64,000 bases of DNA. Source: CALJFL01 sp963669435. GTDB taxonomy: Bacteria > Pseudomonadota > Gammaproteobacteria > Pseudomonadales > Halieaceae. How positions within the stretch are numbered: position 1 is the first letter of the stretch; each line of letters starts with the position of its first letter. Under the pieces are notes generated by a model. The model was not told the DNA's origin and made no database searches. It saw only the letters and a program-made list of their open reading frames with translations. The translations under genes and the position numbers were made by a program. Location of the stretch: NCBI GenBank assembly GCA_963669435.1, contig OY770025.1, positions 372,001-436,000 of the forward strand. Reading direction: 5' to 3'. Positions 16,521-27,726 of the stretch are shown piece after piece.

Positions 16521-16555
16521 TGAGCAACGCTCTCATTTTGTTGAGTATTGCTCAA
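16520..16555. promoter_or_regulatory. Operator region between atuR and atuA
   Basis: TTGAGCAA (16520-16527) and TTGCTCAA (16548-16555) form a perfect 8-bp inverted repeat. Nested inside are GAGC-AAC-GCTC (16522-16532) and TTGAG-TATTG-CTCAA (16541-16555). Such a double dyad between a TetR gene and its divergent target operon is the expected site for autoregulation and repression. It overlaps the first codon of atuR as annotated. Confidence 0.65.
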
Positions 16556-16599
16556 TTCTAGTTTAATATCGCCAGACTTTGCAACTCAGGACACTCCAA

Positions 16600-18396
16600 A
16601 TGACCCAGTCCAGCATCCGCATTGGTGGCGCCTCCGGCTTCTGGGGCGATGCGGCATTGGCCACACCCCAGCTACTGGCCGATGGTGAACTCGACTACAT
16701 CGTTTACGACTACCTCGCCGAAATAACCATGTCGATCATGGCCAGGGCTCGAGCAGCAGATAGCAGCAAGGGCTACGCGACCGACTTTGTCACCGCTGCG
16801 CTCGGGCGCAATCTCTCCTCTATCGCCGAACAGGGAGTAAAAATCATCGCCAACGCCGGCGGCGTGAATCCCGAGGCCTGTGCAGACGCGGTACGCGCTT
16901 TGATTCGCGAGCTTAACCTCGACCTCAAGGTAGGTGTTGTTAGCGGCGACGACCTGATGCATCGGGTGGGTGAATTCAGCCAGGCCAGGGAAATGTTCTC
17001 CGGCGCCGGCTTCCCCCCAGTAGACAATATCGCCAGTATCAATGCCTATCTCGGCGCCTTTCCTATCGCCAATGCGCTGGACCGCGGCGCCGACATTGTG
17101 ATCACCGGTCGCTGCGTTGACAGCGCAGTAACGCTCGGGGCCTGCATCCATGCCTTTGACTGGGGGCGTGAAGATTTCGACCTGTTAGCCCAGGGCGGCC
17201 TGGCCGGACATATCCTGGAATGCGGAACACAGGCTACCGGGGGCAATTACACCGACTGGGAGTCGGTAGTCGACTCGCTCGGCACTGCGGGCTACCCCAT
17301 CGCTACGATCAGTGACAATGGCAGCTTCGAAATTGGCAAACCGGACGGCACGGGCGGTGCGGTGACCGTCGGCACGGTAACCGAACAAATGCTGTACGAG
17401 ATTGGCGACCCCCAGGCTTATCTACTTCCCGATGTCGCCTGCGATTTTTCCGAGGTAGCGCTGGAGCAGATCGCTGAGAATCGGGTACGCGTCACCGGTG
17501 CTCGCGGACACGGTGCACCGGACAGCTATAAAGCGTCCGCTACCTGGGCCGACGGCTTTCGCGGCGGTCACGTATGGACCATGTATGGTCGCGATGCAGC
17601 TACCAAGGCCCAACGTTTTGCGGACTCCGTATTTACCCGTGCAGAACACATAGCCAAACTGGCCGGACTCGAGCCCTTCCTGGAAACCAGCTGCGAGATC
17701 ATTGGTACGGAAACCCACTTTGGGGCGGCCGGCAAGGCAGGCGAAGTACGCGAGGTCGACGTAAAAATCGCCGCTCGACATGCGTCACCCAAGGGTATCG
17801 GCATACTACTCAAGGAGATGACCGGGCTGGCACTGACAGCTCCCCCTGGGCTGTGTGGATTCGCTGGAGCCCGGGCCAAGCCCTCCCCGGTTGTTCGACT
17901 CTTCTCCTTGTTGGTACCGAAAACATCCGTAACGATTGAGACCGCCGTGGAGAGTGACACAGCATCCTGCAGTGACATCACACTGCCCGAGGCGAACCAC
18001 CCTGAACCGCACGCGATACCAACCGACAGCAGCGACGAGCCCATGGTGCAGGTGCCCCTGGAAAAATTGGCCTGGGGCCGCAGTGGTGACAAGGGCAACA
18101 AGGCCAATATCGGCATCATTGCGCGCGACCCGGAGTACGTGCCCTGGATTGCTGCAGCGCTAACCAAAGCGCACGTGGCGAACTACTTTGCGCATTTTTT
18201 AGCAAAGGGGCAGGACCGGCCGGTGGAGCGTTTTTATCTGCCTGGCAGCAATGCCTTTAACTTCCTGCTACACGACGTATTGGGCGGTGGCGGCATCGCC
18301 AGCCTGCGCGTTGACTCGCAGGGCAAAGGTTATGCCCAGCTTTTACTGACTGAATCGATACCTGTGCCCGCCAGCCTGGCGGACACTATCAACTGA
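16600..18396 (+). CDS. atuA: AtuA, acyclic terpene utilisation protein (DUF1446)
   Basis: Protein of 598 residues. The first 450 residues match the DUF1446/AtuA family (IRIGGASGFWGDAALATPQLL, GVKIIANAGGVNPEACADAV, GRCVDSAVTLGACIH). The last 100 form the AtuA-like ferredoxin-fold domain (LAWGRSGDKGNKANIGIIAR). The biochemical role of AtuA in citronellol/geraniol breakdown is not established. The ATG at 16600 was chosen over an in-frame TTG at 16579 because it gives the family start MTQSSIRIGGASGFWGD. It is first in the plus-strand run atuA-C-E-F-SDR-D. Confidence 0.93.
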   Translation: MTQSSIRIGGASGFWGDAALATPQLLADGELDYIVYDYLAEITMSIMARARAADSSKGYATDFVTAALGRNLSSIAEQGVKIIANAGGVNPEACADAVRALIRELNLDLKVGVVSGDDLMHRVGEFSQAREMFSGAGFPPVDNIASINAYLGAFPIANALDRGADIVITGRCVDSAVTLGACIHAFDWGREDFDLLAQGGLAGHILECGTQATGGNYTDWESVVDSLGTAGYPIATISDNGSFEIGKPDGTGGAVTVGTVTEQMLYEIGDPQAYLLPDVACDFSEVALEQIAENRVRVTGARGHGAPDSYKASATWADGFRGGHVWTMYGRDAATKAQRFADSVFTRAEHIAKLAGLEPFLETSCEIIGTETHFGAAGKAGEVREVDVKIAARHASPKGIGILLKEMTGLALTAPPGLCGFAGARAKPSPVVRLFSLLVPKTSVTIETAVESDTASCSDITLPEANHPEPHAIPTDSSDEPMVQVPLEKLAWGRSGDKGNKANIGIIARDPEYVPWIAAALTKAHVANYFAHFLAKGQDRPVERFYLPGSNAFNFLLHDVLGGGGIASLRVDSQGKGYAQLLLTESIPVPASLADTIN

Positions 18397-18419
18397 ATAA
18401 CCTGGATCGAGGCAACCCC

Positions 18420-20054
<1,635 letters not shown>

Positions 20055-20065
20055 GCCAGGAGAAT

Positions 20066-20893
20066 ATGATGTTACCCACCGTGAACAAACTGATCCTCGA
20101 ACGCGACCGCGACCTGCTCACCATCTGGTTTAACCGCCCCGAAGTAAAAAACGCCCTGTCCGATGAAATGGCCGGGGAGCTGGCCAGCGTGCTAGAAGCT
20201 TTACCGGCAGAGAAAGACATCCGCTTCGTGATACTGCGTGGCAAGGGTGGCGCCTTCTGTAGTGGTGGCGACCTGAAGATGTTTAAAACCGTGTTCCAGG
20301 GTGATGGCAACCCGGACGAAAAGCGGGAGCAAATAGTCGCGTCCAATGCCGGGTTTGGGCGCATGTTGCAGGCAGTCGAAGCTATGCCACAACTGTTTGT
20401 GGTCATGATAGAGGGCATCGCCATGGCCGGTGGGCTCGGACTGTCCTGCATCGCCGACGTGGTTATGACCACGGCGGACGCAAAATATGCCCTCACCGAA
20501 GTCACTCTTGGGATACCCCCCGCACAAATCACACCGGTAGTAATCAAACGTATCGGCGCTTCCCAGGCCAGGCGCTTGCTGCTAACCGCCCAGAGATTCG
20601 ATGGGCGCGAAGCGGGCCGATTAGGTTTTGCGCACTTTGTACTGGACGACGCTGACGCACTCGAGGCCGAGGCTACACAACTGATCGAACACTGTCGCCG
20701 CACAGCGCCTGGGGCCATCGGGCTTACCAAGCAGATCATCAACGCGACCAACACACTGCAGGGCGATGAGATTGTCCAGTTTGCCGCGCAGCGGTTTGCC
20801 GATGCCATGTTGGGCGGAGAAGGCCTGGAGGGCATGGCGGCCTTTGCTGAGAAACGCCCGCCCGCCTGGGCCGCCGCCGCGGAGGAGCAGTAA
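20066..20893 (+). CDS. atuE: Isohexenylglutaconyl-CoA hydratase AtuE
   Basis: Enoyl-CoA hydratase/isomerase family protein of 275 residues. The oxyanion-hole segments RGKGGAFCSGGDLKMFK (about 53-69) and GIAMAGGLGLSCIADVVMTT (about 116-135) are clear, as is the Glu in ALTEVTLGIPP. In the terpene pathway this hydratase adds water to isohexenylglutaconyl-CoA, the product of AtuC/AtuF. It begins 11 bp after atuC with two adjacent ATG codons behind a GGAGA site, and its stop is 1 bp before the atuF start. Confidence 0.86.
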   Translation: MMLPTVNKLILERDRDLLTIWFNRPEVKNALSDEMAGELASVLEALPAEKDIRFVILRGKGGAFCSGGDLKMFKTVFQGDGNPDEKREQIVASNAGFGRMLQAVEAMPQLFVVMIEGIAMAGGLGLSCIADVVMTTADAKYALTEVTLGIPPAQITPVVIKRIGASQARRLLLTAQRFDGREAGRLGFAHFVLDDADALEAEATQLIEHCRRTAPGAIGLTKQIINATNTLQGDEIVQFAAQRFADAMLGGEGLEGMAAFAEKRPPAWAAAAEEQ

Positions 20894-20894
20894 C

Positions 20895-22886
20895 ATGCCA
20901 CAATTTGATTCAATCCTGGTAGCCAATCGGGGCGAAATTGCCGTGCGAGTGATTCGCTCGGCTAAGTCACAGGGCTACCGAACCATCGCCGTATACTCGG
21001 AAGCAGATGCCGGTGCCATGCATGTCGGGCTGGCGGATGAGGCTGTCTTGATCGGAGCAGCCCCGGTAAAAGAATCCTATCTCGATCCAGAACGTATTCT
21101 GGATGCAGCGGCACAGACCGGTGCCCAGGCTATTCATCCTGGCTACGGGTTCCTGTCTGAAAATGCTGACTTCGCACGCGCCTGTGAACAGGCCGGTATC
21201 GTATTTATCGGTCCCACCGCCCAGTCCATTGAGTTGATGGGGAACAAGGCAGCCAGTAAACGCCGCATGCTGGAGGCGAATGTACCGTGTATTCCGGGCT
21301 ACCAGGCCGAGGACCAGTCTGACGCCATACTGATTGCCGCCGCTAAGGACATCGGCGTGCCTATTATGGTGAAGGCAGCCGCCGGTGGTGGTGGTCGCGG
21401 AATGCGCCTGGTGGAAGACCTCGACAATCTGGAAAGCGCCATCGCCTCGGCGCGTTCGGAAGCAGAAAACGCCTTCGGTTCGGGCGAGCTCATCCTCGAA
21501 AAGGCCGTGCTGCAACCACGACACGTCGAGATCCAGGTCTTCGGTGATACCCACGGCAACGTTGTGCACTTCGGTGAGCGGGATTGTTCAGTCCAGCGCC
21601 GGCACCAGAAGGTCGTGGAGGAGTCACCCTGTCCGGTGATGACGCCGGAGCTACGCGGGAAAATGGGGCAGGCGGCCATCGATGCCGCCGCCAGTATCGA
21701 CTACCGGGGCGCCGGCACGGTGGAGTTCTTGCTGGACGCCGAGCAGAATTTTTACTTCCTGGAAATGAACACCCGCTTGCAGGTAGAACATCCGGTAACC
21801 GAAATGGTGACCGGGCAGGACCTGGTCGCCCTGCAGTTTCGTGTGGCCCAGGGGTATCCACTCTCGCTGGAACAAGCCGATATTGATCTTTCCGGGCACG
21901 CCATCGAGGTGCGCCTGTACGCAGAAGATACAGTGAATGACTTCTTACCCGCATCCGGCACCGCAAACACCTGGACAGTACCCACCGGCGAAGGCATACG
22001 AGTGGATCACGGTCTGTTACCCGGACAGGAAGTCTCCCCCTTCTACGACCCCATGGTGGCCAAGATTATTGCCTGGGGTGAGGATCGTGACATCGCCAGG
22101 CGAAGGTTGGTCAGGGCCTTACAGACCACCGCGTTATTCGGCATTGAATCCAACCGCGAGTTCCTGGTGGACGTACTCAGCAACCCCGTGTTTGCCGCCG
22201 GGGAGGCAACCACCGCATTTATTGGCGACCAGTTTCCGCAAGGCGTCAGCGCAACCGCACCCTCGCGCACACATTTACTCACAGCCGCCCTGCTCCAGTA
22301 TTTGCAGGCGCTGAATGCCAGTGAAGAGAATATGCTGGCGCCCAGCCCGGGCCTGAGTGGCTGGAGCGGCTCACGCCCACTCTCTACAAGCTTTCGCTAT
22401 GCGGTTGGCGACGACCAGGTGACAGAGGTTACCGTGAGCCAACCCGAAGCTGACTGTTACAAACTCAGTATCGAGGACGAAACCACCGTGCTGCGCTGGC
22501 TGGATGACGACGGCGAAGGGAATGCGCGCATCGCCATCGATGCCGTGCAAAAGAATATCCACTTCTGTTTCCTGGGACGTGGTGAAGTCGCAGTACAAGT
22601 CGACGGGGTCAGCTGCCAGCTGAGAAATGAACTTGCCTTCACGCGTGGCGATGAGAGCAGCGCTGGTTCAGGTTCGGTAGCGGCACCTATGCATGGCAAT
22701 GTATTGCAGGTGATGGTTGCCGTTGGTGACCAGGTGGAGGTCGGTCAGGAATTAGCGGTGATGGAAGCGATGAAAATGGAGCACCGGTTGGTCGCAGCGA
22801 TCGACGGCGAGGTCAGCGGCGTGTTCGCAGCCGCGGGCGACCAGGTTGCTGCCGGGGCTGTGCTACTGGAGATCGCGGGGGAATAG
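20895..22886 (+). CDS. atuF: Geranyl-CoA carboxylase alpha subunit AtuF (biotin carboxylase + BCCP)
   Basis: Protein of 663 residues. The biotin carboxylase domain has FDSILVANRGEIAVRVIRSA at the start, the ATP-grasp loop AAGGGGRGMR (about 160-169) and EMNTRLQVEHPVTEM near 290. A C-terminal biotinyl carrier domain has the modified Lys in VMEAMKMEH near 624. It charges biotin with CO2 and hands it to AtuC. An open frame extends upstream into atuE, but the ATG at 20895 right after the atuE stop gives the family N-terminus. Substrate assignment is by context. Confidence 0.9.
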   Translation: MPQFDSILVANRGEIAVRVIRSAKSQGYRTIAVYSEADAGAMHVGLADEAVLIGAAPVKESYLDPERILDAAAQTGAQAIHPGYGFLSENADFARACEQAGIVFIGPTAQSIELMGNKAASKRRMLEANVPCIPGYQAEDQSDAILIAAAKDIGVPIMVKAAAGGGGRGMRLVEDLDNLESAIASARSEAENAFGSGELILEKAVLQPRHVEIQVFGDTHGNVVHFGERDCSVQRRHQKVVEESPCPVMTPELRGKMGQAAIDAAASIDYRGAGTVEFLLDAEQNFYFLEMNTRLQVEHPVTEMVTGQDLVALQFRVAQGYPLSLEQADIDLSGHAIEVRLYAEDTVNDFLPASGTANTWTVPTGEGIRVDHGLLPGQEVSPFYDPMVAKIIAWGEDRDIARRRLVRALQTTALFGIESNREFLVDVLSNPVFAAGEATTAFIGDQFPQGVSATAPSRTHLLTAALLQYLQALNASEENMLAPSPGLSGWSGSRPLSTSFRYAVGDDQVTEVTVSQPEADCYKLSIEDETTVLRWLDDDGEGNARIAIDAVQKNIHFCFLGRGEVAVQVDGVSCQLRNELAFTRGDESSAGSGSVAAPMHGNVLQVMVAVGDQVEVGQELAVMEAMKMEHRLVAAIDGEVSGVFAAAGDQVAAGAVLLEIAGE

Positions 22887-22888
22887 CT

Positions 22889-23764
22889 ATGGGCTACCAA
22901 TCCGTCTTTATGCCGGGTTTGTTTATCGGGCAGAACATTCTGGTCACGGGTGGCGGCAGCGGTATCGGCCGTTGCATCGCCCACGAACTGGCCTCTCTTG
23001 GGGCTCACGTCGTCATCACCGGACGCACCCAGGGCAAACTTGATACAGTCGTGGCGGAAATTGTCGAAGACGGTGGTAGCGCCGAGGGATACAGTTGCGA
23101 CAGCCGAGACGAAGATGCGGTGAAATCCCTGGTAAGCGAGGTAGTTGGGCAGCACGGCCGCATACACGGACTGGTAAACAACGCGGGTGGCCAGTTCCCT
23201 TCGGGGCTGGAACATATCAGCAAGAAGGGTTTTGAGGCGGTAGTGCGCAACAACCTGGTGGGCGGGTTTCTGATCCTGCGCGAGGTATTCAACCAGAGTA
23301 TGCAGGCGCACGGCGGTGCGATGGTCAATGTTACCGCCATTGTGAATAATGGCTTTCCGGGTATGGGTCATACCGGCGCGGCGCGCGCTGGTATGGAGAA
23401 TCTGTGCAAGACCGCCGCCTGGGAATGGGGCCCCTACCAGGTGCGCGTTAACGCCGTGGCGCCAGGCTGGATTGCCTCCGCCGGTCTGGATACTTACGAC
23501 AAGTCCATGGCCGAGACCTTCCGCAGCGCTGCAGGCCTGGTACCCCAAAAACGTATGGCGACTGAAGCGGAACTGAGTGCCGCCGTCTGTTTTCTGCTGT
23601 CCCCCGCGGCCGGCTACATCAATGGCGTTACCGTACCCGTCGATGGCGGCGTACAGTTTGGGTCTTCCGTCGGCTATTGGCCATTACCGGACAAAGCACA
23701 TAACACCCCGGAGCCCTTTCAAGGATTTCACCGGGCAACACTGCCCAAAGTACTACAGGATTAA
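22889..23764 (+). CDS. Short-chain dehydrogenase of the atu cluster (AtuB/AtuG-like)
   Basis: SDR of 291 residues. Its start, YQSVFMPGLFIGQNILVTGG, is a form seen in the Atu cluster dehydrogenases. The cofactor loop TGGGSGIGR lies at about 17-25 and NNAGG near 91-95. The usual YxxxK position is altered: around residues 160-175 the sequence reads GHTGAARAGMENL, with no Tyr in the classical place. That is typical of 2,4-dienoyl-CoA reductase-type SDRs. It follows atuF by 2 bp and precedes atuD. Whether it matches AtuB or AtuG cannot be decided. Confidence 0.82.
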   Translation: MGYQSVFMPGLFIGQNILVTGGGSGIGRCIAHELASLGAHVVITGRTQGKLDTVVAEIVEDGGSAEGYSCDSRDEDAVKSLVSEVVGQHGRIHGLVNNAGGQFPSGLEHISKKGFEAVVRNNLVGGFLILREVFNQSMQAHGGAMVNVTAIVNNGFPGMGHTGAARAGMENLCKTAAWEWGPYQVRVNAVAPGWIASAGLDTYDKSMAETFRSAAGLVPQKRMATEAELSAAVCFLLSPAAGYINGVTVPVDGGVQFGSSVGYWPLPDKAHNTPEPFQGFHRATLPKVLQD

Positions 23765-23778
23765 ACGAGAACCGCACT

Positions 23779-24933
23779 ATGCATTTTACTGACCAACACA
23801 ATGAGATTCGACGCACGGTTGCCCGCTTTGTTGAGGAGGAACTCAACCCCTACGTTGAGCAATGGGAAGAAGAAGGCAGAATGCCTAGCCACGAGATTAT
23901 GAAGAAAGCAGGCCAACTCGGACTACTGGGTATCGACAAACCGGAAGCCTACGGCGGCCTGGGCCTGGACTTCTCTTACCAGGCGGTATTTTCTGAAGAA
24001 CTCGGTGCCGCAGACCACGGTAGTTCACCTCTGCTGATTGGTGTGCACACCATGATGTCCACCCCGGCGCTGGCAAAGTACGGCAGTGACGAATTGCGCC
24101 AGGAATTTCTGGTGCCAGCCATCGAGGGCGATATCGTCACCAGTATCGCGGTCAGTGAACCCCATGCAGGCTCGGACGTGGCGGCCATCAAAACCAACGC
24201 GCGCAAGGACGGTGACGATTACATTATCAACGGTACCAAGATGTGGATCACCAACTCCACCCAGGCGGACTTCTTTTGCTTGCTGGCCAATACCGGCGAA
24301 GGACCTGTGCACAAGAACAAGTCACTGATTATCGTGCCGTCTGATCTGCCCGGCATTACGATATCAAAACCACTGAACAAGACCGGCCTGCGCGCGTCCG
24401 ACACCGCGCAGATATTTTTTGAAGATGTACGGGTGCCGCAGCGCCATCGCGTGGGCGAAGAAGGCATGGGCTTTGTCTACCAGATGCAGCAGTTCCAGGA
24501 AGAGCGCATGTACTGCGCATTTGTACTGCTGAAATTCATGGAGAAATGCATCGACCTCACCCTGGAGTACACGCAGCAACGCCAGGCCTTTGGTAAGTCA
24601 CTGGCGGAAAACCAGGTCATCCAGTTTCGGCTCGCGGAACTACAAACGGAAATCCAGGCGCTGCGCTCCCTGTGCTATGACACCGCTGAGCGCCACATTG
24701 CCGGTGAAGACATGAGCCTGATGGCGTCCATGTGCAAGCTCAAGGCCGGCAGACTTTCCAACGAGGTACCACGCGCCTGCCTGCAGTACTGGGGCGGCAT
24801 GGGTTTCATGTGGGAGAACTTTTGCGGCCGCGCCATGCGCGACAATATCGCCAGCGCTATCGGTGGCGGTTCCGATGAAACCATGCTCAGCATTATTGCC
24901 CGGACCATGGCCAAACAGGTCGCCAACGCCTAG
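23779..24933 (+). CDS. atuD: Citronellyl-CoA dehydrogenase AtuD
   Basis: Acyl-CoA dehydrogenase of 384 residues. Signature 1 SIAVSEPHAGSDVAAI (about 124-139), the KMWITNSTQADF FAD-contact region, the RQAFGKSLAENQVIQFRLAE stretch and the C-terminal YWGGMGFMWENFCGRAMRDN region are present. In this context it should oxidise citronellyl-CoA to cis-geranyl-CoA, the substrate of AtuC/AtuF. It is the last gene of the operon, 14 bp after the SDR. An AtuH-type acyl-CoA synthetase is missing from the window. Confidence 0.88.
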   Translation: MHFTDQHNEIRRTVARFVEEELNPYVEQWEEEGRMPSHEIMKKAGQLGLLGIDKPEAYGGLGLDFSYQAVFSEELGAADHGSSPLLIGVHTMMSTPALAKYGSDELRQEFLVPAIEGDIVTSIAVSEPHAGSDVAAIKTNARKDGDDYIINGTKMWITNSTQADFFCLLANTGEGPVHKNKSLIIVPSDLPGITISKPLNKTGLRASDTAQIFFEDVRVPQRHRVGEEGMGFVYQMQQFQEERMYCAFVLLKFMEKCIDLTLEYTQQRQAFGKSLAENQVIQFRLAELQTEIQALRSLCYDTAERHIAGEDMSLMASMCKLKAGRLSNEVPRACLQYWGGMGFMWENFCGRAMRDNIASAIGGGSDETMLSIIARTMAKQVANA

Positions 24934-25230
24934 TGTCGCGAGTCTGCTCAGCCCGCCGGGGGCACATGCATTCGAATCGTTGCTACCTTACCCCCAGCGA
25001 TAAAGCCACCCTGCCCTAATAACCGCTGGTCATTGGCGCTAAGCGCGCCTACGTGCCATATTTTCCAGACAGATCGCATTCCAGGTTGAGCCCTGCGGGC
25101 CGCGGAACATACGCAGCGCCTCAAGTCGTTAGCCGCCACAGCGACCGACTGATCGAGAGGGTGATACACATGCTTGTATCCGAGCTGATCTGATCGTAGA
25201 CAACGAATCCACCGGCAAGGGGGATGAGTG
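24934..25230. other. Intergenic stretch between atuD and the kelch lipoprotein
   Basis: About 297 bp without a convincing gene, terminator or repeat. The right end carries the AAGGGGG ribosome site (25218-25224) of the kelch gene. Confidence 0.4.
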
Positions 25231-26457
25231 ATGATAAGACAACACCTTCTGATTCTCTGCGCTTGCGTCTCTATTTGCGCGTGCAAGATTGAGGTCGTGA
25301 CGCAAAATGGAACAGTAAATACCGAATCCGGCACCTACTCCTGCGCCAACGGCGACACCTGTGTTATCGACGTCGCCGACGCATTTTTCAATGAGACCTT
25401 TCAGGCAGATCCCGCGTCGGGCTACCAATTTGTCGCCTGGCGTACCAAAGCCCTGGGACTATGTGGGGGCAAAGATACACCCTGCGGGTTTAATACAGCA
25501 CTGTTCGCGGAACCGCCCCTGTCGCAATTTCTCGACTCGGAAGTGACCTTCTCCCTCGAGCCCGTATTCGGCAAGCCCGATACCTGGGAGTCTCGGCCAG
25601 ATCTTCCGTTGGTCGGTGATGCCATCTCTTCCTGCGTGATCCGGGGAAAGATCTACGCCATCGGGGTGGGTTATAGCTCTGAGGACCCCAGCAGAAGCAG
25701 GCGAACCGAGGAGTATGACCCGGTGACCAACAGCTGGACGCGCATGGCGGACATGCCGACCACGCGCGCATGGGCTACGGCGAGTGTAGTCAACGACAAA
25801 TGCTATGTGTTCGGGGGCTTCCCCGGCTTACAAACCACCGCTGAGGAGTACGACCCGAAAGCTGATAGCTGGCGTTCGTTATCACCGCTGGAACTGGGCC
25901 GCACAGTGCCCTCGAGCGCCGCGGTCAATGGCAAAATCTACGTCATAGGTGGCGGTGGAGAAGGCTTTAGCTGGACTAGAGCAGGCATAGCATCGGTAGA
26001 GATCTATGATCCGGCTACCGATCAGTGGAGCCACGGAGCAGATCTTCCAAACCCTCGCGGTGCAAGTGCGATCGGTGTAATCGACGGCTACATCTATGTG
26101 GTTGGTGGCAGCGACTTTTCCGAAGTGGGCACGGACCTGGTGCATCGCTACGACCCGGCCACAGACTCATGGACGCAAAGGGCAAGTCTACCCATTAAAG
26201 TGGTAAACGCGACGGCAGCTGTGGTCGATGGTGCGCTGTATGTGATCGGCGGATTCGATGACCAGAATACGGCGGAATCACGAGCGGCGGTTCATCGCTA
26301 CAATTCGATGATGAACTCCTGGACTCGCGTCGCTGATTTGCAACAACGCCGCCACTCTCTATCCAGTGCAGTCGTGGATGGACAGATATACGTGATGGGC
26401 GGGCGCGAGTTTCGCGCCCAAGGTGCGTTAAATGTGATGGAGGTGTACACGCCCTGA
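25231..26457 (+). CDS. Kelch-repeat lipoprotein
   Basis: Protein of 408 residues with a short hydrophobic leader (HLLILCACVSICACKIEV) whose Cys residues fit a lipobox, so it is probably anchored as a lipoprotein. Residues about 25-110 are Cys-containing and resemble a small Ig-like or bacterial repeat domain (NGTVNTESGTYSCANGDTC). From about 115 to the end run five to six kelch blades with the GG pairs in VFGGFPG, VIGGGGEG, VVGGSDFS, VIGGFDDQ and VMGGREFR and the Y-D-P...W spacing, predicting a beta-propeller. The ATG at 25231 fits the ribosome site better than the GTG at 25228. The ligand is unknown. Confidence 0.85.
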   Translation: MIRQHLLILCACVSICACKIEVVTQNGTVNTESGTYSCANGDTCVIDVADAFFNETFQADPASGYQFVAWRTKALGLCGGKDTPCGFNTALFAEPPLSQFLDSEVTFSLEPVFGKPDTWESRPDLPLVGDAISSCVIRGKIYAIGVGYSSEDPSRSRRTEEYDPVTNSWTRMADMPTTRAWATASVVNDKCYVFGGFPGLQTTAEEYDPKADSWRSLSPLELGRTVPSSAAVNGKIYVIGGGGEGFSWTRAGIASVEIYDPATDQWSHGADLPNPRGASAIGVIDGYIYVVGGSDFSEVGTDLVHRYDPATDSWTQRASLPIKVVNATAAVVDGALYVIGGFDDQNTAESRAAVHRYNSMMNSWTRVADLQQRRHSLSSAVVDGQIYVMGGREFRAQGALNVMEVYTP

Positions 26458-26502
26458 GAAACTTTTCGCGGAGGTGTTTCTGCACGGCTAAACCTGCTCT
26501 GC

Positions 26503-27723
26503 TTAAGGCAGCAGTGCTTTCAGCGCAACAGACTCATCGCGAAGTTTGTCGCTATCAACCCTGGTCTTCGCCAGTATTAATTTTTTGCCCCACATAAATT
26601 CGGCGGGTTTATTGATGGCATCCACCGCCAGTACTTCCCCGGACTTCAGGTAAAAAACCGCAAAGCTACGGCTGCCGGCAATATCTCCGCGAACTACAGC
26701 CTGGTCATAACCCGTGTTCAAGCCGGCTATCTGCATTTTCACGTCATACTGATCAGACCAGAACCATGGCAAAGCGTTGTATGCCTGCGGTTTCCCGCAG
26801 AGGGTCGCGGCTGCCACCTTGGCCTGGTCGACCGCGTTTTGCACTGACTCCAGCCGTATGCGGCGGTCGTAGATCGGATTGTAGTTATTCGTACAGTCAC
26901 CGATGGCGAGAATGTCGGTGTCGCTCGTCTGCGCATACTCGTCAACCAGGATGCCGTTATCAACCATCAGACCCGCGCTATCGGCAAGTTCCGTGGCGGG
27001 TAAGATGCCGATACCCACCACCACCAGGTCCGCATCATAGGCAGAGCCGTCCGCACACAGTACCCTGCTGACCGAGGCGTCTCCTTCAATACACGTCACA
27101 CTGGCCCCGGTAACAAGATGCACGCCCTCTTCGGCATGGATCCGTTCATAGAACGCCGAAATTTCCGGTGCTGTCACCCGTTCCAGCACACGATTCATCG
27201 CCTCCAGTACGGTGACCTGCATACCCAGTTTAGTGAGCGAGGCCGCAGTCTCCAGGCCAATATACCCTCCGCCGATGATTACCGCCTGCTTGCCACTAGC
27301 TGCACAGCGCTTGATCTTTTCCGTGTCCTCCACTGAGCGCAGGCTTAGTACTCCCGCAAGTTCTGCGCCAGGTACCGGTAAAGGACGGGGATAGGACCCG
27401 GTGGCAAGCACCAGTTTCGTATAGCCCAGAGACTGGCCATCATCCAGGATCACCCTCTGGTTTTCGCGATCGATGCGCTCTGCCTTTGCGCCCATGAAAA
27501 AGCGTACATTGGCAGTTCTATAGGCCGCAGCGGGACGAATCAATATGTCATCGCCTGACTTCGCACCGGTGAGAAAGTCTTTCGATAACGGTGGGCGCTG
27601 GTAGGGATAACCGTGTTCATCTGAGACAACGGTGATGGCGTGTTCCCAGCCCATCTGGCGTAAGCTGACCACCAGTTGCGCCGCCGCATGACTGCCACCG
27701 ATGACTAGGCAATTAGGGCTCAT
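26503..27723 (-). CDS. FAD-dependent ferredoxin reductase (rhodocoxin/putidaredoxin reductase type)
   Basis: Protein of 406 residues with an FAD motif at the start (VIGGSHAAAQLVVSL, with Ser-His replacing the usual Gly/Ala), YQRPPLSKDFL (about 40-50), a second nucleotide motif IIGGGYIGLETAASL (NADH) and the FAD-binding IGDCTN near 295. This family passes electrons from NADH to [2Fe-2S] ferredoxins that serve P450s or Rieske oxygenases. A ferredoxin of that type lies at 34828, but no oxygenase is in the window. It starts 3 bp after the esterase stop, so the two form an operon. Confidence 0.9.
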   Translation of the reverse strand: MSPNCLVIGGSHAAAQLVVSLRQMGWEHAITVVSDEHGYPYQRPPLSKDFLTGAKSGDDILIRPAAAYRTANVRFFMGAKAERIDRENQRVILDDGQSLGYTKLVLATGSYPRPLPVPGAELAGVLSLRSVEDTEKIKRCAASGKQAVIIGGGYIGLETAASLTKLGMQVTVLEAMNRVLERVTAPEISAFYERIHAEEGVHLVTGASVTCIEGDASVSRVLCADGSAYDADLVVVGIGILPATELADSAGLMVDNGILVDEYAQTSDTDILAIGDCTNNYNPIYDRRIRLESVQNAVDQAKVAAATLCGKPQAYNALPWFWSDQYDVKMQIAGLNTGYDQAVVRGDIAGSRSFAVFYLKSGEVLAVDAINKPAEFMWGKKLILAKTRVDSDKLRDESVALKALLP

Positions 27724-27726
27724 TGA

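Noticed and set aside
24948..25334. Minus-strand frame of 128 codons in the atuD-kelch gap
   Set aside because: It overlaps the start of the kelch lipoprotein, has no recognisable domain and lacks a convincing ribosome site.
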